Shown piece by piece: positions 1-9,864 of a DNA stretch of 19,321 nucleotides. Positions within the stretch are counted from its first letter, which is position 1; each line of letters opens with the position of its first letter. Origin of the DNA: Pleurotus djamor. Its lineage: Eukaryota > Basidiomycota > Agaricomycetes > Agaricales > Pleurotaceae. The notes under the pieces were generated by a model. It worked only from the letters and a program-made list of their open reading frames with translations, was not told where the DNA came from and made no database searches. The stretch is taken from assembly GCA_029747585.1 (NCBI GenBank), contig JAPEVF010000848.1, forward strand, positions 1 to 19,321, given 5' to 3'. The position numbers and the translations under genes were made by a program.

Positions 1-1076
1 GTCCCCAGACTCCTCGCAATACCCGCTTGACCTTGTTGGCCACTGTGTCCCTGGCGCAGAGAAAGCGAGTCTGCATTCGCAAACACCGAATGCGCGTGCG
101 GCGCCGAAAACGGTGACGACGACAAAAAGGGCGAGGGCGCGACGTTGGGGGACGTAGATGGGGAGAGGCCGTGGGTGTTTGTGTTTGGTATACGTGGTGT
201 ATTCGCATTCGTGTTGGTGTTGGTGTTGTTGGGATTGGGAGTGGTTGGGGTGACGCGGGGAGGCGAGCCAATGGGACCAAAGTCGGGTAAATGGGATTCC
301 TGAGATCGACGTGGTGTATGCGTTTTGTTGACAGGCAATGGCGAGGGCGACGAGCTGGACGCTTCTCCTCCCGTAGTCGTAGCACTCGTAGTCGTATTAT
401 CAGCAGAATCCTCTTGCACGGGAGACGGCTTCGACTGCGCAGGCGGCGTCGCCAACTGTTCATCCAGCGCACCCAGACTCGCGAAATCTGTATCCTTGAG
501 TGGAGGCGATATCGACGCCTTGAGGGGCATGGCCATCGGCGGACGACCAGGTCTCGTGGGTGCCGTCGACCCCGTCAGCAGCTGGGGCGGGCCAGAGACA
601 GCACTCGGTTTCCTCCTCCTCTCCTTCTCCCTCCCTCCTTCCCTATTACCACCACCACCACCTCCTCCTCCTCCTCCTCCTCCTCCCCCACTATTCGCAG
701 CAACCTGCGCCGCCTTCTTATTCTTCCTATCCATATTCATCGGCTGCCCCGGCAACACATGCGCCAACGCACACTTGTGTCCAAACTTGCACGTCCCCTT
801 CACAAACCACGCACACACACCCTTCTGCCCCGTATCCGCCGCAGAGTGCGAAAAGGGACACGAAGACCCCGCGGTGCACGAGCCGACTTTGTAGAATTTG
901 CAGGGGACGTGGGAGACATCTTTGCCTGTATCCCAGATAACCGCACGAACCACGAAATAGACAAAGTAAATGATCAGAATTTACATCCCAGCTAAACCAA
1001 AGAACCAGGATAACTCACCCTTTGACGCAGCACTCGCTGATTTCCCCGATTTTTCTTTCTCCTCGTCGCCCGGCAT
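1..1076 (-). CDS. CCCH zinc-finger protein (Lee1-like), 3' part beyond window
   Basis: The gene reads leftward from ATG at 1076. Exon 1 is 1019-1076 and the intron is 926-1018 (GTGAGT...CAG, 93 nt). Exon 2 from 925 stays open to the window edge, giving at least 327 residues. Two C-x7-C-x5-C-x3-H fingers follow the start closely: the first begins PCKFYKVGSC and ends CPFSH, the second begins VCAWFVKGTC and ends CALAH. A 14-glycine run comes next, then a long Ser/Thr/Pro/Asn-rich, probably disordered region. Paired fingers of this spacing near the N-terminus, with a low-complexity tail, resemble fungal Lee1-type proteins, which probably bind RNA; the exact role is inference. The splice phase is consistent (G split across the junction). 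An ambiguous base lies five positions upstream of the ATG. Confidence 0.85.
648..689. repeat. GGA/GGT trinucleotide tract encoding poly-glycine
   Basis: On the minus strand this is GGG, eight GGA, then five GGT codons, coding 14 consecutive glycines in the CCCH protein. It is in frame and is probably a length-variable linker. Confidence 0.9.
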
Positions 1077-1319
1077 CGTCNTTTTTTTAACGTTTTTCGG
1101 CGGTATAACTCTAAACAAAACAGAACAGGCAAGCAGGACGAGGAGGAGGAGGTCGAGGACGGTGCACGATGTCCGCCCACTCTTTTTTTCTTCCCAACCC
1201 AAACACGTGCGGATCTTGCTTACCTACAGTTACATAATATTACATAAACACTCGGAGCTTTAATTCGCTACGTGGTTACTCATCCCAAATCACCGCGTTA
1301 GTCATCGTACATCGCCCCG

Positions 1320-1326
1320 TATAAAA
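1320..1326 (+). promoter_or_regulatory. TATA box of the L10 gene
   Basis: TATAAAA lies about 60 bp upstream of the 5' UTR intron donor and is followed by a C/T-rich stretch, as expected for a strongly expressed ribosomal protein gene. Confidence 0.65.
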
Positions 1327-1382
1327 GAGCGAGCGGTCCCAACCCTCCATCGCCATCACCCCTCCCCCGAACCCAAATCTAT

Positions 1383-1518
1383 GTAAGTCCCGTTTCTCGC
1401 ATGTCGATGCGTTGTTTCGGTGTGGATTGGTGCTGGTGCGAGTGGTGGATTGGGTGGATGCGGTGGATTGGGGTTGGATGGACCTGATTATTGATCTTGC
1501 TTGCTGACTTGGTGCTAG
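1383..1518 (+). other. 5' UTR intron of the L10 gene
   Basis: A strong GTAAGT donor at 1383 and a TAG acceptor at 1518 bracket 136 nt ending eight bases before the L10 start codon. CTGAC at about 1504-1508 fits the branch site. Leader introns are common in fungal ribosomal protein genes. Splicing also removes the out-of-frame ATG that overlaps the donor. Confidence 0.75.
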
Positions 1519-1526
1519 AATTCGCC

Positions 1527-2282
1527 ATGGGTCGCCGTCCCGCTCGCTGCTACCGCTACTGCAAGAACAAGCCTTACCCCAAATCCCGCTACAACCGTGG
1601 TGTCCCAGATCCCAAGGTTCGCATCCTTCCCCCATCCCCCCATCTCTTACTCACCCACCCCAGATCCGCATCTTCGACCTGGGCCGCAAACGCGCCAACG
1701 TCGATGAATTCCCCTTCTGCTGCCACCTCGTCTCCGACGAATACGAGCAGCTCTCCTCCGAAGCCCTCGAAGCAGCCCGCATCTGCGCCAACAAATACGT
1801 CACCAAAACATCCGGGAAAGACTCCTTCCACATGCGTGTGCGCGTCCACCCCTTCCACGTCCTCCGCATCAACAAGATGTTGTCCTGTGCCGGTGCCGAT
1901 CGGCTGCAAACCGGCATGCGTGGCGCCTGGGGGAAACCCTACGGCACCGCCGCCCGCGTCAACATCGGTCAAATCATCTTGAGCATCCGCTGCAAAGAGG
2001 CGAACGCACCCGTCATCATCGAAGCCCTCCGTCGTGCGCGCTACAAGTTCCCCGGTCGTCAAAAGATCATCATCTCCAAGAAGTGGGGTTTCACGAGTGT
2101 CAACAAGGAGGATTACCTCAAGCTCAAGGAGGAGAAGAAGGTCTTCCAGTGCGTAGCCCTTTCCCTTCCCTGCCCTCTCCCCCTCTAACATGCGATGCGA
2201 TGACAGAGACGGCGCCTACGTCAAGTTCATCAGACCCAAAGGCCCCCTCGAGGAGAACCTCCGCAACCAGCTCCGTGCTTGA
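1527..2282 (+). CDS. RPL10: 60S ribosomal protein L10 (uL16)
   Basis: Exons 1527-1616, 1664-2148 and 2207-2282 join in phase to 216 residues, the usual size for eukaryotic L10 (about 213-221). The protein starts [20 protein letters not shown] and contains the conserved stretches [24 protein letters not shown] (the central loop near the peptidyl-transferase centre), KFPGRQKI and SKKWGF. L10 joins the large subunit last, in the cytoplasm, and is needed for subunit joining. Intron 1 is very short (47 nt, donor GTTCGC); intron 2 is 58 nt (donor GTGCGT). C-ending codons dominate, unlike the decayed DNA downstream, in line with high expression. The start follows the 5' UTR intron directly. Confidence 0.98.
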
Positions 2283-2930
2283 TTCATACACACACCGTGA
2301 TCATGATTCATGTACTCTATACACCTTTTGATATTATACGCCGAGTGTGTCCACGCTCTCTCATCCGTCTGAACCGGTAAGATTCTCCTCTCGGTAAGAG
2401 ATTCTCCTCACACGTACACATTCTGCGTACATACACGCGCCTCTTATTCACTACGACGCCCACATCCAATGGACATCGGTTAGGGGAAACGGGGCGCAGA
2501 TCCATCTTTCTTCCCTTTTACACCTTTATCTTATTTTACTTTCCTTGTATGCTCGTACGTACGCATGCGGATCGTAGAAGGGGAGATACATCCATCATCT
2601 ATGTCCTCCAATGTCGTTTTGTGGTTATCGTGTATGTTAAATGAGAATGTTGAATGCCATCATATCATTCCTACCCGATGCATCTTCAAGCTTCAAGAAC
2701 CACACAAACGCCCATAAAATGTAACCTCCGTCTTTCATCGATTCAACTTCGCACGGCTGAATTTATGAACGCCAACGTATGTATGAGTGAGCCCCCTTTC
2801 GTTTATTTCTTCTTCAATTTCGTTTCGTCCGCTCACCGCTCTCCTCTCCAGCTCTCGTTCCATTTCCAAGTCTCCCCTCCAACCGAAAATAGCGTCGAAC
2901 TTGACTAAACCCCAAAAACAACCCCTCAAA
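2283..2930. other. L10 3' flank and intergenic DNA
   Basis: This begins with the probable L10 3' UTR. From about 2790 it becomes strongly pyrimidine-rich, like a fungal promoter or leader, leading to a well-placed ATG at 2931. I see no coding frame with recognisable content. Confidence 0.5.
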
Positions 2931-3791
2931 ATGCCTGAAGGCCTTCCCCCAAGTATGTCCGATCTCTCTCTACGATCACGTTGGTTGTATCCGGTAGCAA
3001 ACGATCAATGAACCACCACTGGCAGATGTTCCAGCATCCACGCATCCATCCCCCCCACCCCCCTCCATCCATATCCAAGGATGAGAGCACAGTGCACACC
3101 TTTGCGTGTTCGCAAGGTAACAGTAGTAACAAAACGAGTAGCCGAAATGATGACGGACGTGTACGAACGTTCAATCGTTCACCCATTCGGCGCACGGAGA
3201 CCATAAAAGTGGTGATGCCTTCGAAAGCCTAAAGGGATCATCGATCATATCAATACCTGGTGGGCTCTGGTGGGTTTCTAGGCCTCTACGCCTCAAAGTA
3301 ATTGGGGATACTTACCCACCTCAAATATCGTCCGCGACCATGCACCCAAGTCTACCGGCTTCAGTGCCCTCCCAACCTCTCCTGGAAACCCGATCACTCA
3401 CATGCACTACTCAACTCGCATCGGTAGTTCCTTCCCTCGCCCAAGATGACAAGGTCCAGAGTTCCAGCTTTGCCTCTCAGAACCCCTGCCGGACCGCGAG
3501 GACACCTTTTCACCCTTTCAACCCTTCCATTGCCTACCTCCATAATATCGCGTATTATCTTTGAGCGATTCCAGCCAACGATGGGCATATGAAGCATACC
3601 CACCCGTCCTCGGCTCACCTTCACCTTCACCGAAGCCTCAAAACCTACCCCGCGATATCTCTCGAATTGCCCATCGCGCCGACGGCCTAACTCCCCTCGA
3701 TCTCATCTACCAACCGCCCAAAAATCGATTGAAAAGGATCCTTCCTTGCTCCCATCTCCACTCCCACCTCCACCCCTCCAACGAACACCAC

Positions 3792-3809
3792 TATATATAT
3801 ATATATATA
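3792..3809. repeat. (TA)n microsatellite
   Basis: Nine uninterrupted TA units lie in otherwise non-coding sequence. Confidence 0.9.
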
Positions 3810-4441
3810 CGCAATGCACATATCCATTGCCACAAGGTCCCTAATGAACCGCCCAGGGTTCCTTCGCTCCCTCTTGCTAGTGCTCCCCGATCTCAAGCAC
3901 GTTGGTCGTATTCCTACCATCAGGAGCTCTGCTTATTAGAGTACACGCTAAAAGCCCGATTCATCTTAGGCGGAAATGTTTCTACGGTGAAACCATAACG
4001 TTTGGCGCTCTGAGATCGTCCTCCGAACTGGGGACCAGTTCGTCTCGATGCCTTGAAAATTGTCCTCTATATTCCCACCTCTCCACGGCCCCTCTCCCCC
4101 CTTCTTGCGTTCGATATAATGCTTCACCGTGCTATGTCAAAACCGTGACCACCAACACAACTTGATAAAATCCTAACGGAGGCTATTCATCTTCGAACAC
4201 GTACATGGGCATTCTAGAGGATTGATTCCTCGTTTTTGCATCCCCACATTGCTTCTACTTACGTCGACTCCCTCGGTCCCACTTGAAAGCCTCACCACCG
4301 GTCGGACCCAAAGGGTGGCTTCAGCATTTCAATGTTTCATTCATCGTCTACCAGCCAGCGATTGACACTGCGCAGTACTCAAGGCTCAGGAATCTCAGGG
4401 TTCCGCAAACGTGTGTTCGTTCGACGATCGATACCTAGCAA

Positions 4442-4578
4442 TGTGCCTTGTCGATGGTTATGTGTATCTTCCTTCCTTTGTCCTCTCACCTCCGCATCCC
4501 ACCTAATCTTGAGCTCAACCATTCGTTTTTTGCGACTACTCAAGGGCATGCCTTGGAGGTGAACGTTGGAACAGATGG
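4442..4578 (+). pseudogene. Possible F-box-family remnant
   Basis: The stretch 4546-4578 matches 7178-7210 at 29 of 33 bases, and both translate to a related peptide (ALEVNVGTDG here, AFEVNVEPDG there) in the same frame. The 7178 copy follows a F-box-like segment, so this piece is probably a decayed paralogue. The part at 4442-4502 also resembles 5262-5303. No intact frame surrounds either copy. Confidence 0.35.
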
Positions 4579-5605
4579 TCCTTCGTTCGCTACTCTACAG
4601 ACAACGTTCAAGCTTGATCACCCAGGACTTGCCTTCGAGGGGAGATACACACCTTTTTATCTTCGTAATGTATGCTTGGAATTTGGGTGTTATGGCTTTC
4701 GAAACCAATCTCAATGACGCGATCCTTTCTTTCTACCACCACTCTCAGCACGCACCATCTCATCGCATTCACCCTCCTACCCCCGCGCCTCCCCTTTCCT
4801 GCACTCGACAGGGTCTCATTCTGACGTCTCGTGCCCGTGGCGCCCAAACCGAGAAGATCGATCCTAACTTTGAACATGAGACAAGGTTCTTCTTCTTCGA
4901 ACGTCCATGCACAAGCGAGCGTCTCGCACTGTGTATACTTCCGTTCCAACAACCTCATGACGACCGAGGGCTCGGTTCCGTTTTCCATTAGATTGGAAGA
5001 TTGGCGATAGGCGATACCAATATCGGATAGACGTCAATCACAACCATAGCACAAGAAGACACCTTGAAAGCCTCCGAAAGCCGCGCGATGATGGTAAGGT
5101 TTTCTACATCTGGTCGTTTCGTCATCTATCAGCTGACGCGTGTCAGAGAAATTTCTCAGAAAACTCTAGTATTGTACATATTCAAGGCTCGGGGGAACTC
5201 TTGGGATTGCGCNACATGCCAATGTGGACTGATTCAACCGTCGATAATTGGTAACTTGGCCAAGTGCCTTGCTCGTCGATGGCTTCTCACCTCCGTGTCC
5301 CACATCTACCACGGATCCATCGCATGAATAAAGCTCTTACTGCAATTTCCATCGCTAAATAATTGTCCGTTTCGAGATCGCTCTCCTCACAACGAGTTTC
5401 AGAACTTACGTCCACGATTTCACGTACTCACAGCCACTGAACCATGGCGTGTCAGTGGACACGACAAACAAGCATGTCAGCATACCATCAGCTCGCTAAA
5501 TACCTCAAATCCCTCCCATATCCAATATTCCTGACCTGACTCTCCTCCCTGTTCACCTTCCCATTCTGCACGATGTGGACCCGTAACACGAACAGTGGAT
5601 CCAGT

Positions 5606-6773
5606 ATGCTGAGCGCAGTCCGTGGCATCCCAAACAAAATATTTCGCCAATATGCCCCACAACCCTCCCACGAAGGCATGCGTTTGAGCAAGTCCGACGT
5701 CATCATCGCGTAAGTTCGCCTACGTCCATGTATCCTTGTTCATCATATTGAGCTATGTGTCTTCCTCTCGTAGCGTCCTCGGTCTCACTGGATCTGGGAA
5801 ATCAACGGCATGTGCTTTGCCTTCCGCCCATAGTATCGGATGCTGACATGTGTATTCCAGTTTATCAACACGTTTTTTGATGTGGATGTTGTCGAAGTTG
5901 GCGACGAACTTACAAGCTGCACCTCCGAGGTCTACCCTGTTGCCTTAGACAAAGGCCCAAGGAGATATGTCTTCGTCGACACCCCCGGGTTCGATGACAC
6001 CTCCCTCCCCGACGTTGAAGTTCTTGCTCGTGTTGCCCACTGGCTAAAGACAACGTAAATCCCTCCCTTGCTCAGTCCTTTCCGAAATATCAATATCCGA
6101 ACATCCTATCATAGCTATTCACAAGATGTCAAGCTCACTGGCGTTATTTTCACGCTTAATATCTCCGTGGAAAGACTCCCCTCCGTTTCCCTCAAGATTG
6201 TGGACATGATGCACGAACTTTGCGGTAACAATGCAGCGGGGAAGCTCGTCTTTTACCCTACAATGACAGATCAGATCGCGGCTGCGGGACTAGCGCAGCG
6301 CCTGCGCGACATAGGAAGTGACCCCCGTGTAGCAAGGCTCTTCACGTTGGGCGCTCAGTGGGCAGAGCCCGAGCACCCATGGAAGGCCATTGACTTGCTA
6401 TGTCCCCCGGATGCTACCACAGCATCCAGCCAAACCGTCCTCCAGATCCAGCAAGAGATGGTTGACTTCAACCGGAAGCCATGCCAAACTCGCGCCGCCG
6501 GTATACTACTAAGGTCACATGCATTCAGAGAAAGTCCAGGCAGGTTAGAGATGCAAAGATTATTGGCTTCAGTGTTTCGAACAAGCGACTTAAATGAGCA
6601 ACGCAATGCGCGGAAGGCTTATAACAAATTGGCACGAACCCTTGGAGAAGAAGAATTGCACGTCCCCTTGGCTAAGCGCATGAGTACGACACTGCCTTTC
6701 TCCGTATTCAAAAAGGTATGTCTTTTGCGCACTCGTTAGAGACTTTCACTGACATCTCCACACTCAGAAGTAA
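5606..6773 (+). CDS. AIG1/IMAP-like P-loop GTPase
   Basis: Five exons (5606-5709, 5774-5807, 5861-6054, 6115-6715, 6768-6773) join in phase to 312 residues. G1 is GLTGSGKST (residues 38-46), followed by FIN; G3 is DTPGFDD (86-92). LTGVIFTLNIS and the following helices match the AIG1-like G domains expanded in mushroom-forming fungi. The G4 element is weak: TMTD where related proteins usually have a TNxW/TKxD form. The family binds GTP; its role in fungi is poorly known. Introns are 52-64 nt. The second begins with GC, not GT, and lies just after the P-loop threonine. The last exon codes only Lys-stop; if its intron were retained, the frame would end at 6739 instead. The long charged coiled-coil tail of many relatives is missing. 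The start ATG is the first in-frame one before the P-loop exon. Confidence 0.87.
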
Positions 6774-6983
6774 GCTCGTGACGAGCTCATGATTGTGTTT
6801 GCGTTGTCCTGGCTGGATGGACTCTTGGGCTAACATTGCTTACTCCTTTGCCGTTGTTTTTCATCTAATATATATGATGTACGCTATTTCAGAGAAGCCA
6901 TCCGGTCCGATTTATAGGGTGCGTTCGTGTTTGTTTGCTCTGTGAATTACCCAACTAGCATACCTTGGACCTCGGTGACCACC

Positions 6984-7302
6984 ATGTCGTCTGCAACCCT
7001 CGAATTTGTCAACTCGTACAGAACTATCGGAAGACATCAATGGGAAGGGAAGATCCAAAGCCTGCAAACCGACATCAATCACCTTCAGCAATTTTGAAAG
7101 TCCCGGATTGCAGCAGGACGTGTCGTCTTAACCTTGCCTGCCGATATCCGTTCCATCATCTTCAGCTCTATTCGGCGGTATGCCTTTGAGGTGAACGTTG
7201 AACCAGATGGAGTGAGCAGAGAGCGAGGGCATTGCACAAATTGGTTGCTGGAACAACAAACGGTTGAGAAGAGTTGTGACCTCAGCTACATAGACCTGTG
7301 AC
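6984..7302 (+). pseudogene. N-terminal remnant of an F-box protein gene
   Basis: From ATG 6984 the frame codes a short helical stretch (IQSLQTDINHLQQ, likely coiled coil) and then hits TGA at 7095-7097. The same frame continues past the stop with VVLTLPADIRSIIFSSIRR, which has the L-P-x-(D/E)-I-x-x-I-(I/F) pattern of an F-box, and then AFEVNVEPDG. Helical stretch followed by F-box is the usual N-terminal layout of mushroom F-box proteins. No substrate-binding C-terminal part follows; a stop comes at about 7300. I read this as a truncated pseudogene with a nonsense mutation. Confidence 0.5.
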
Positions 7303-7445
7303 GGCTAACAACGAATGCTAGTATCAACGTCTTGAAGTCCGAACTGAAGATCGATTCAAGGAATAACGAGAGCAACTAGATGAGTATTAGTCCACAGAAG
7401 GCAAGTAACAACGGATACGCACATATTCGCGTTTCTGTCGGCAGC

Positions 7446-9045
7446 TTATTCCTTCCTGGAACCAAACACAACAGAGGATTCGCCCCGGGTGATCTCAAGC
7501 CTTCCAACATTTGCCTCCCAAATTCGCATGCTCTCGATATCATCGTCATCTCCATCCAAACTCCAAACCTTTACGGACTCCAGCCCCATCCCAGCGGACT
7601 TCCTCGCCTGAAACAAGTCTCGTATTTCGAGGACTGCGTCATCATCGAAACAGGTTGTGTGCAGCACTATGTGCCTGAGCGTTGGGAGAAGGGAGGTGTA
7701 CTGGGCTGTGTCCACTGGCCCTCGCCGAAGTCTGAAGCTTTTGCGCTTGTCGTAAGTGCCCCAACGATAGGGTACAAGGGAGAGAATCGACAGGATGCTA
7801 TCAAGTTCATGTACAATGAGGGTATCAATGTGCGTCGATTGCGTCTTCGGAAACGAGCTGATGATGTCAGTGATCTTGTTTCCCCGACGGTGGTGCACAA
7901 ACTCGATTGTAGTGACCGGGAGACTGTGCATCGGGGGGTATAAGTATAGCGCTAAGCACGGCGGAAGCTGGGCCCTCAAGCGTGTCCTCAACGCTTAAGC
8001 GGAATGATGGGTCTCCCAGCTCCACGCCACGCCAGATGTTTACCATGCCAACTATGCGGCGATATTCTTCTATCTTGTACCCAAGGCGAGTGTAGTATTG
8101 AAGAATCGAGGGAGGGATGAACGAATAGAAAAGTGTCGCGATCTGCGCTACAGAAACATGATCACGAGGAAGGTTGGAGTTTACTTGAACGTCCATTGAT
8201 TCGATGGATGGGCAGTAGAAATGCGAGAGTAGCTCAAAGCCATTGATCTGCTTATGGCTGAACCGAAGGTGCTTTAGACGAGGCAGGGTGATGCGTGCAT
8301 CATTGATTTCGTGACTTTCATTGGAGGTATTGATTGCGTTCTCCAATGAGATATCTTCAAGCTGTTCCATTGCCGCGAGGTTACGGAGAAGATGGTGTAG
8401 TTGGAATGTTTCTGGGGGAAGGCAGTCACGATAGTTGACTAAGAGACTGCGAAGCTGCGAGAAACAGGGCACATTCAGGTCAATGGTGACATTGATCGTG
8501 GACAGGGAATGTAAACAAGGCGGCGGAGTGGCTGGTGAGAATCATATGCTAGGCGGATGGGAATCGATTCTGAGGAGAGGGGAGCGGGGATGGATGATGT
8601 CGAGCGTTTCGAGGCTGGGAGCCTGAGCGATTCGCTCTAGATCATCTTTGCAATGAAGATCATCACGGGGGCAAAGTTCGATCGTTTTTAAGCGGTGGCT
8701 TTGCTGGCTGAGAACCATGGACACTGTGTTCCTTCGTGCGCTGTTCCACGTCGTAAGATCATGTTTGAAGTGCAGAGGGAGGATGTCTCCGGAGCGTTCG
8801 ATCCAGAGTCGAGCCTCCAAGTCCATCGACAAAGCTGGATCAATGATCGTCCAGAGAGAGGACGAACTGATAAGGACATTTCTCCAGCGTTGGCATACAT
8901 GGGTCAGACGGGTCCAATCACGAATGAACCAACCGTCAGTTGTGAGGAACTGGTAAACAAAGTTGAAGATGATCGAGAGGATAGTCCATCCTTCGTCAAG
9001 AACCCGAAAGGTCACTCTTCCGACTTCGAGCTCAGTGCGACCCAC
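7446..9045 (-). pseudogene. F-box protein gene, disrupted (nonsense + frameshift, no start)
   Basis: Read on the minus strand, a frame open from about 9054 codes an F-box-like N-terminus (ILSIIFNFVYQF) and LTHVCQRWRNVLISSSSLW, typical of mushroom F-box proteins, then WIERSGDILPLHF and leucine-rich segments. The frame is broken by TGA at 8542-8544, resumes unchanged to about 7939, then shifts at a six-G run (7933-7938). A five-base run would restore the frame and the match to the plus-strand paralogue. It ends at TAA 7446. No ATG precedes the F-box: an in-frame stop at 9055-9057 closes the frame upstream. Intact relatives would act as SCF ubiquitin-ligase adaptors; this copy cannot make a full protein as sequenced. 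Confidence 0.8.
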
Positions 9046-9864
9046 ATTCTTGGCCTATCAATCCTCCTCCATATCTCCTGCCCGCGTATCCAATCGTTGT
9101 CCGTTCGACGTCTTCCAACAAAACCACTATCCCGTGACCAACCAGAGGCTTTAGCTACAATCGCTTCTTCCTTCTACTGGTTGCTTCCCCTCTCCCTTCG
9201 TCAGTACTACGCTCAACTTGGGGTTGCACACCACGCTTCCTACTACACCAGTATGGTCGACATCTGGCCAGAACATTGTGCTAGGAATTCCGAGAACCCT
9301 TTGTTCTCCTTCCATGTCTGCCACTTCTCCAACTTGCCGGATGCTTGCATCAGTATGATACGTCCCCCAAGAATGGCCCCCGTAGCTGCCAGAACCCTTC
9401 GGCTTCGGGCTTTTGGTTCATTGAAAGGGTTTGACCCTAGATGCCTCCACAATTTCTTGCTCACCGAAGCAGCTGAAATCGAGACCCTGATCATCGAAGA
9501 ATTTGAGTCCCTCCTCGCCTTCCTCTCCCTCAAGCCTTTCCATTTGAGTAACGACTTGAGGCAACCCCGCCCGAAATTCAAATTGGGAACTCGCCTCTTT
9601 GATGACGACTTTTCCCAGTACACTTCACTTCTGCCATCCATCCGACATATCATCTTAATCTATCCAGACGGCGCTTCGTGGCTCCCTGACGATGTCCACT
9701 GGGAGATAAAGCGAGTATTCAAAGCAAGGAACCTCATGGGTAATGGAATCGAGACGTTCAGGGTGCACGCTTCGGAGGAAATGGAATTGCCAATGCTGGG
9801 GCCTTTGAGGGAATATGTTGGGTCCATTCACCGCTGCAAGAACCTGGATGAGTTATTGCAATGA
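9018..9864 (+). pseudogene. C-terminal half of an F-box-family protein, 5'-truncated
   Basis: The plus-strand frame ending at TGA 9862-9864 aligns with the C-terminal half of the minus-strand F-box gene. Shared landmarks are CPRIQSL/CPSIESM, LRQYYAQLG/LQYYTRLG, MVDIW/MVNIW, IETLIIEEFESLLAFLSL/IDTLIVHELDSILSILSL, QYTSLLPSIRHIIL/QYTSLLPTLRHIVL and VFKARNLMGNGIE/LFQARKSAGMGLE. The F-box and the first half are missing; homology stops near the 5' end of the opposite gene. The frame stays open leftward to an ATG at 8761, but that part is antisense to the other F-box gene. It could be expressed as a chimera, yet a truncated duplicate is the simpler reading. Confidence 0.75.

Larger units (their letters stand above)
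1077..1526. promoter_or_regulatory. Divergent promoter region between CCCH gene and L10 gene
   Basis: The two genes are head to head, with start codons about 450 bp apart; 136 bp of this is an L10 5' UTR intron. The segment holds a TATA box for L10, a pyrimidine-rich stretch around 1335-1375 typical of ribosomal protein gene starts, and the 5' flank of the CCCH gene. A T-run with an unresolved base lies at 1081-1088. I see no other gene here. Confidence 0.6.
2931..5605. other. Long gene-poor region with F-box-family scraps
   Basis: No reading frame here gives a recognisable protein. An ATG at 2931 has a good context (TCAAAATG) and a GTATGT donor 22 nt later, but no convincing second exon follows. 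A (TA)9 microsatellite lies at 3792-3809. Segments at 4546-4578 and 4442-4502 resemble DNA at 7178-7210 and 5262-5303, so part of this stretch looks like degraded copies of the F-box family seen further right. An unresolved base is at 5212. Confidence 0.5.

Noticed and set aside
1589..2191. A 200-codon open frame antisense to L10
   Set aside because: It is a shadow of the highly biased L10 codons; no domain and no promoter.
3561..3998. Coding-like frame with Pro/Ser-rich start and a positively charged segment
   Set aside because: No ATG start, runs into the TA microsatellite, no recognisable family; too weak to call.
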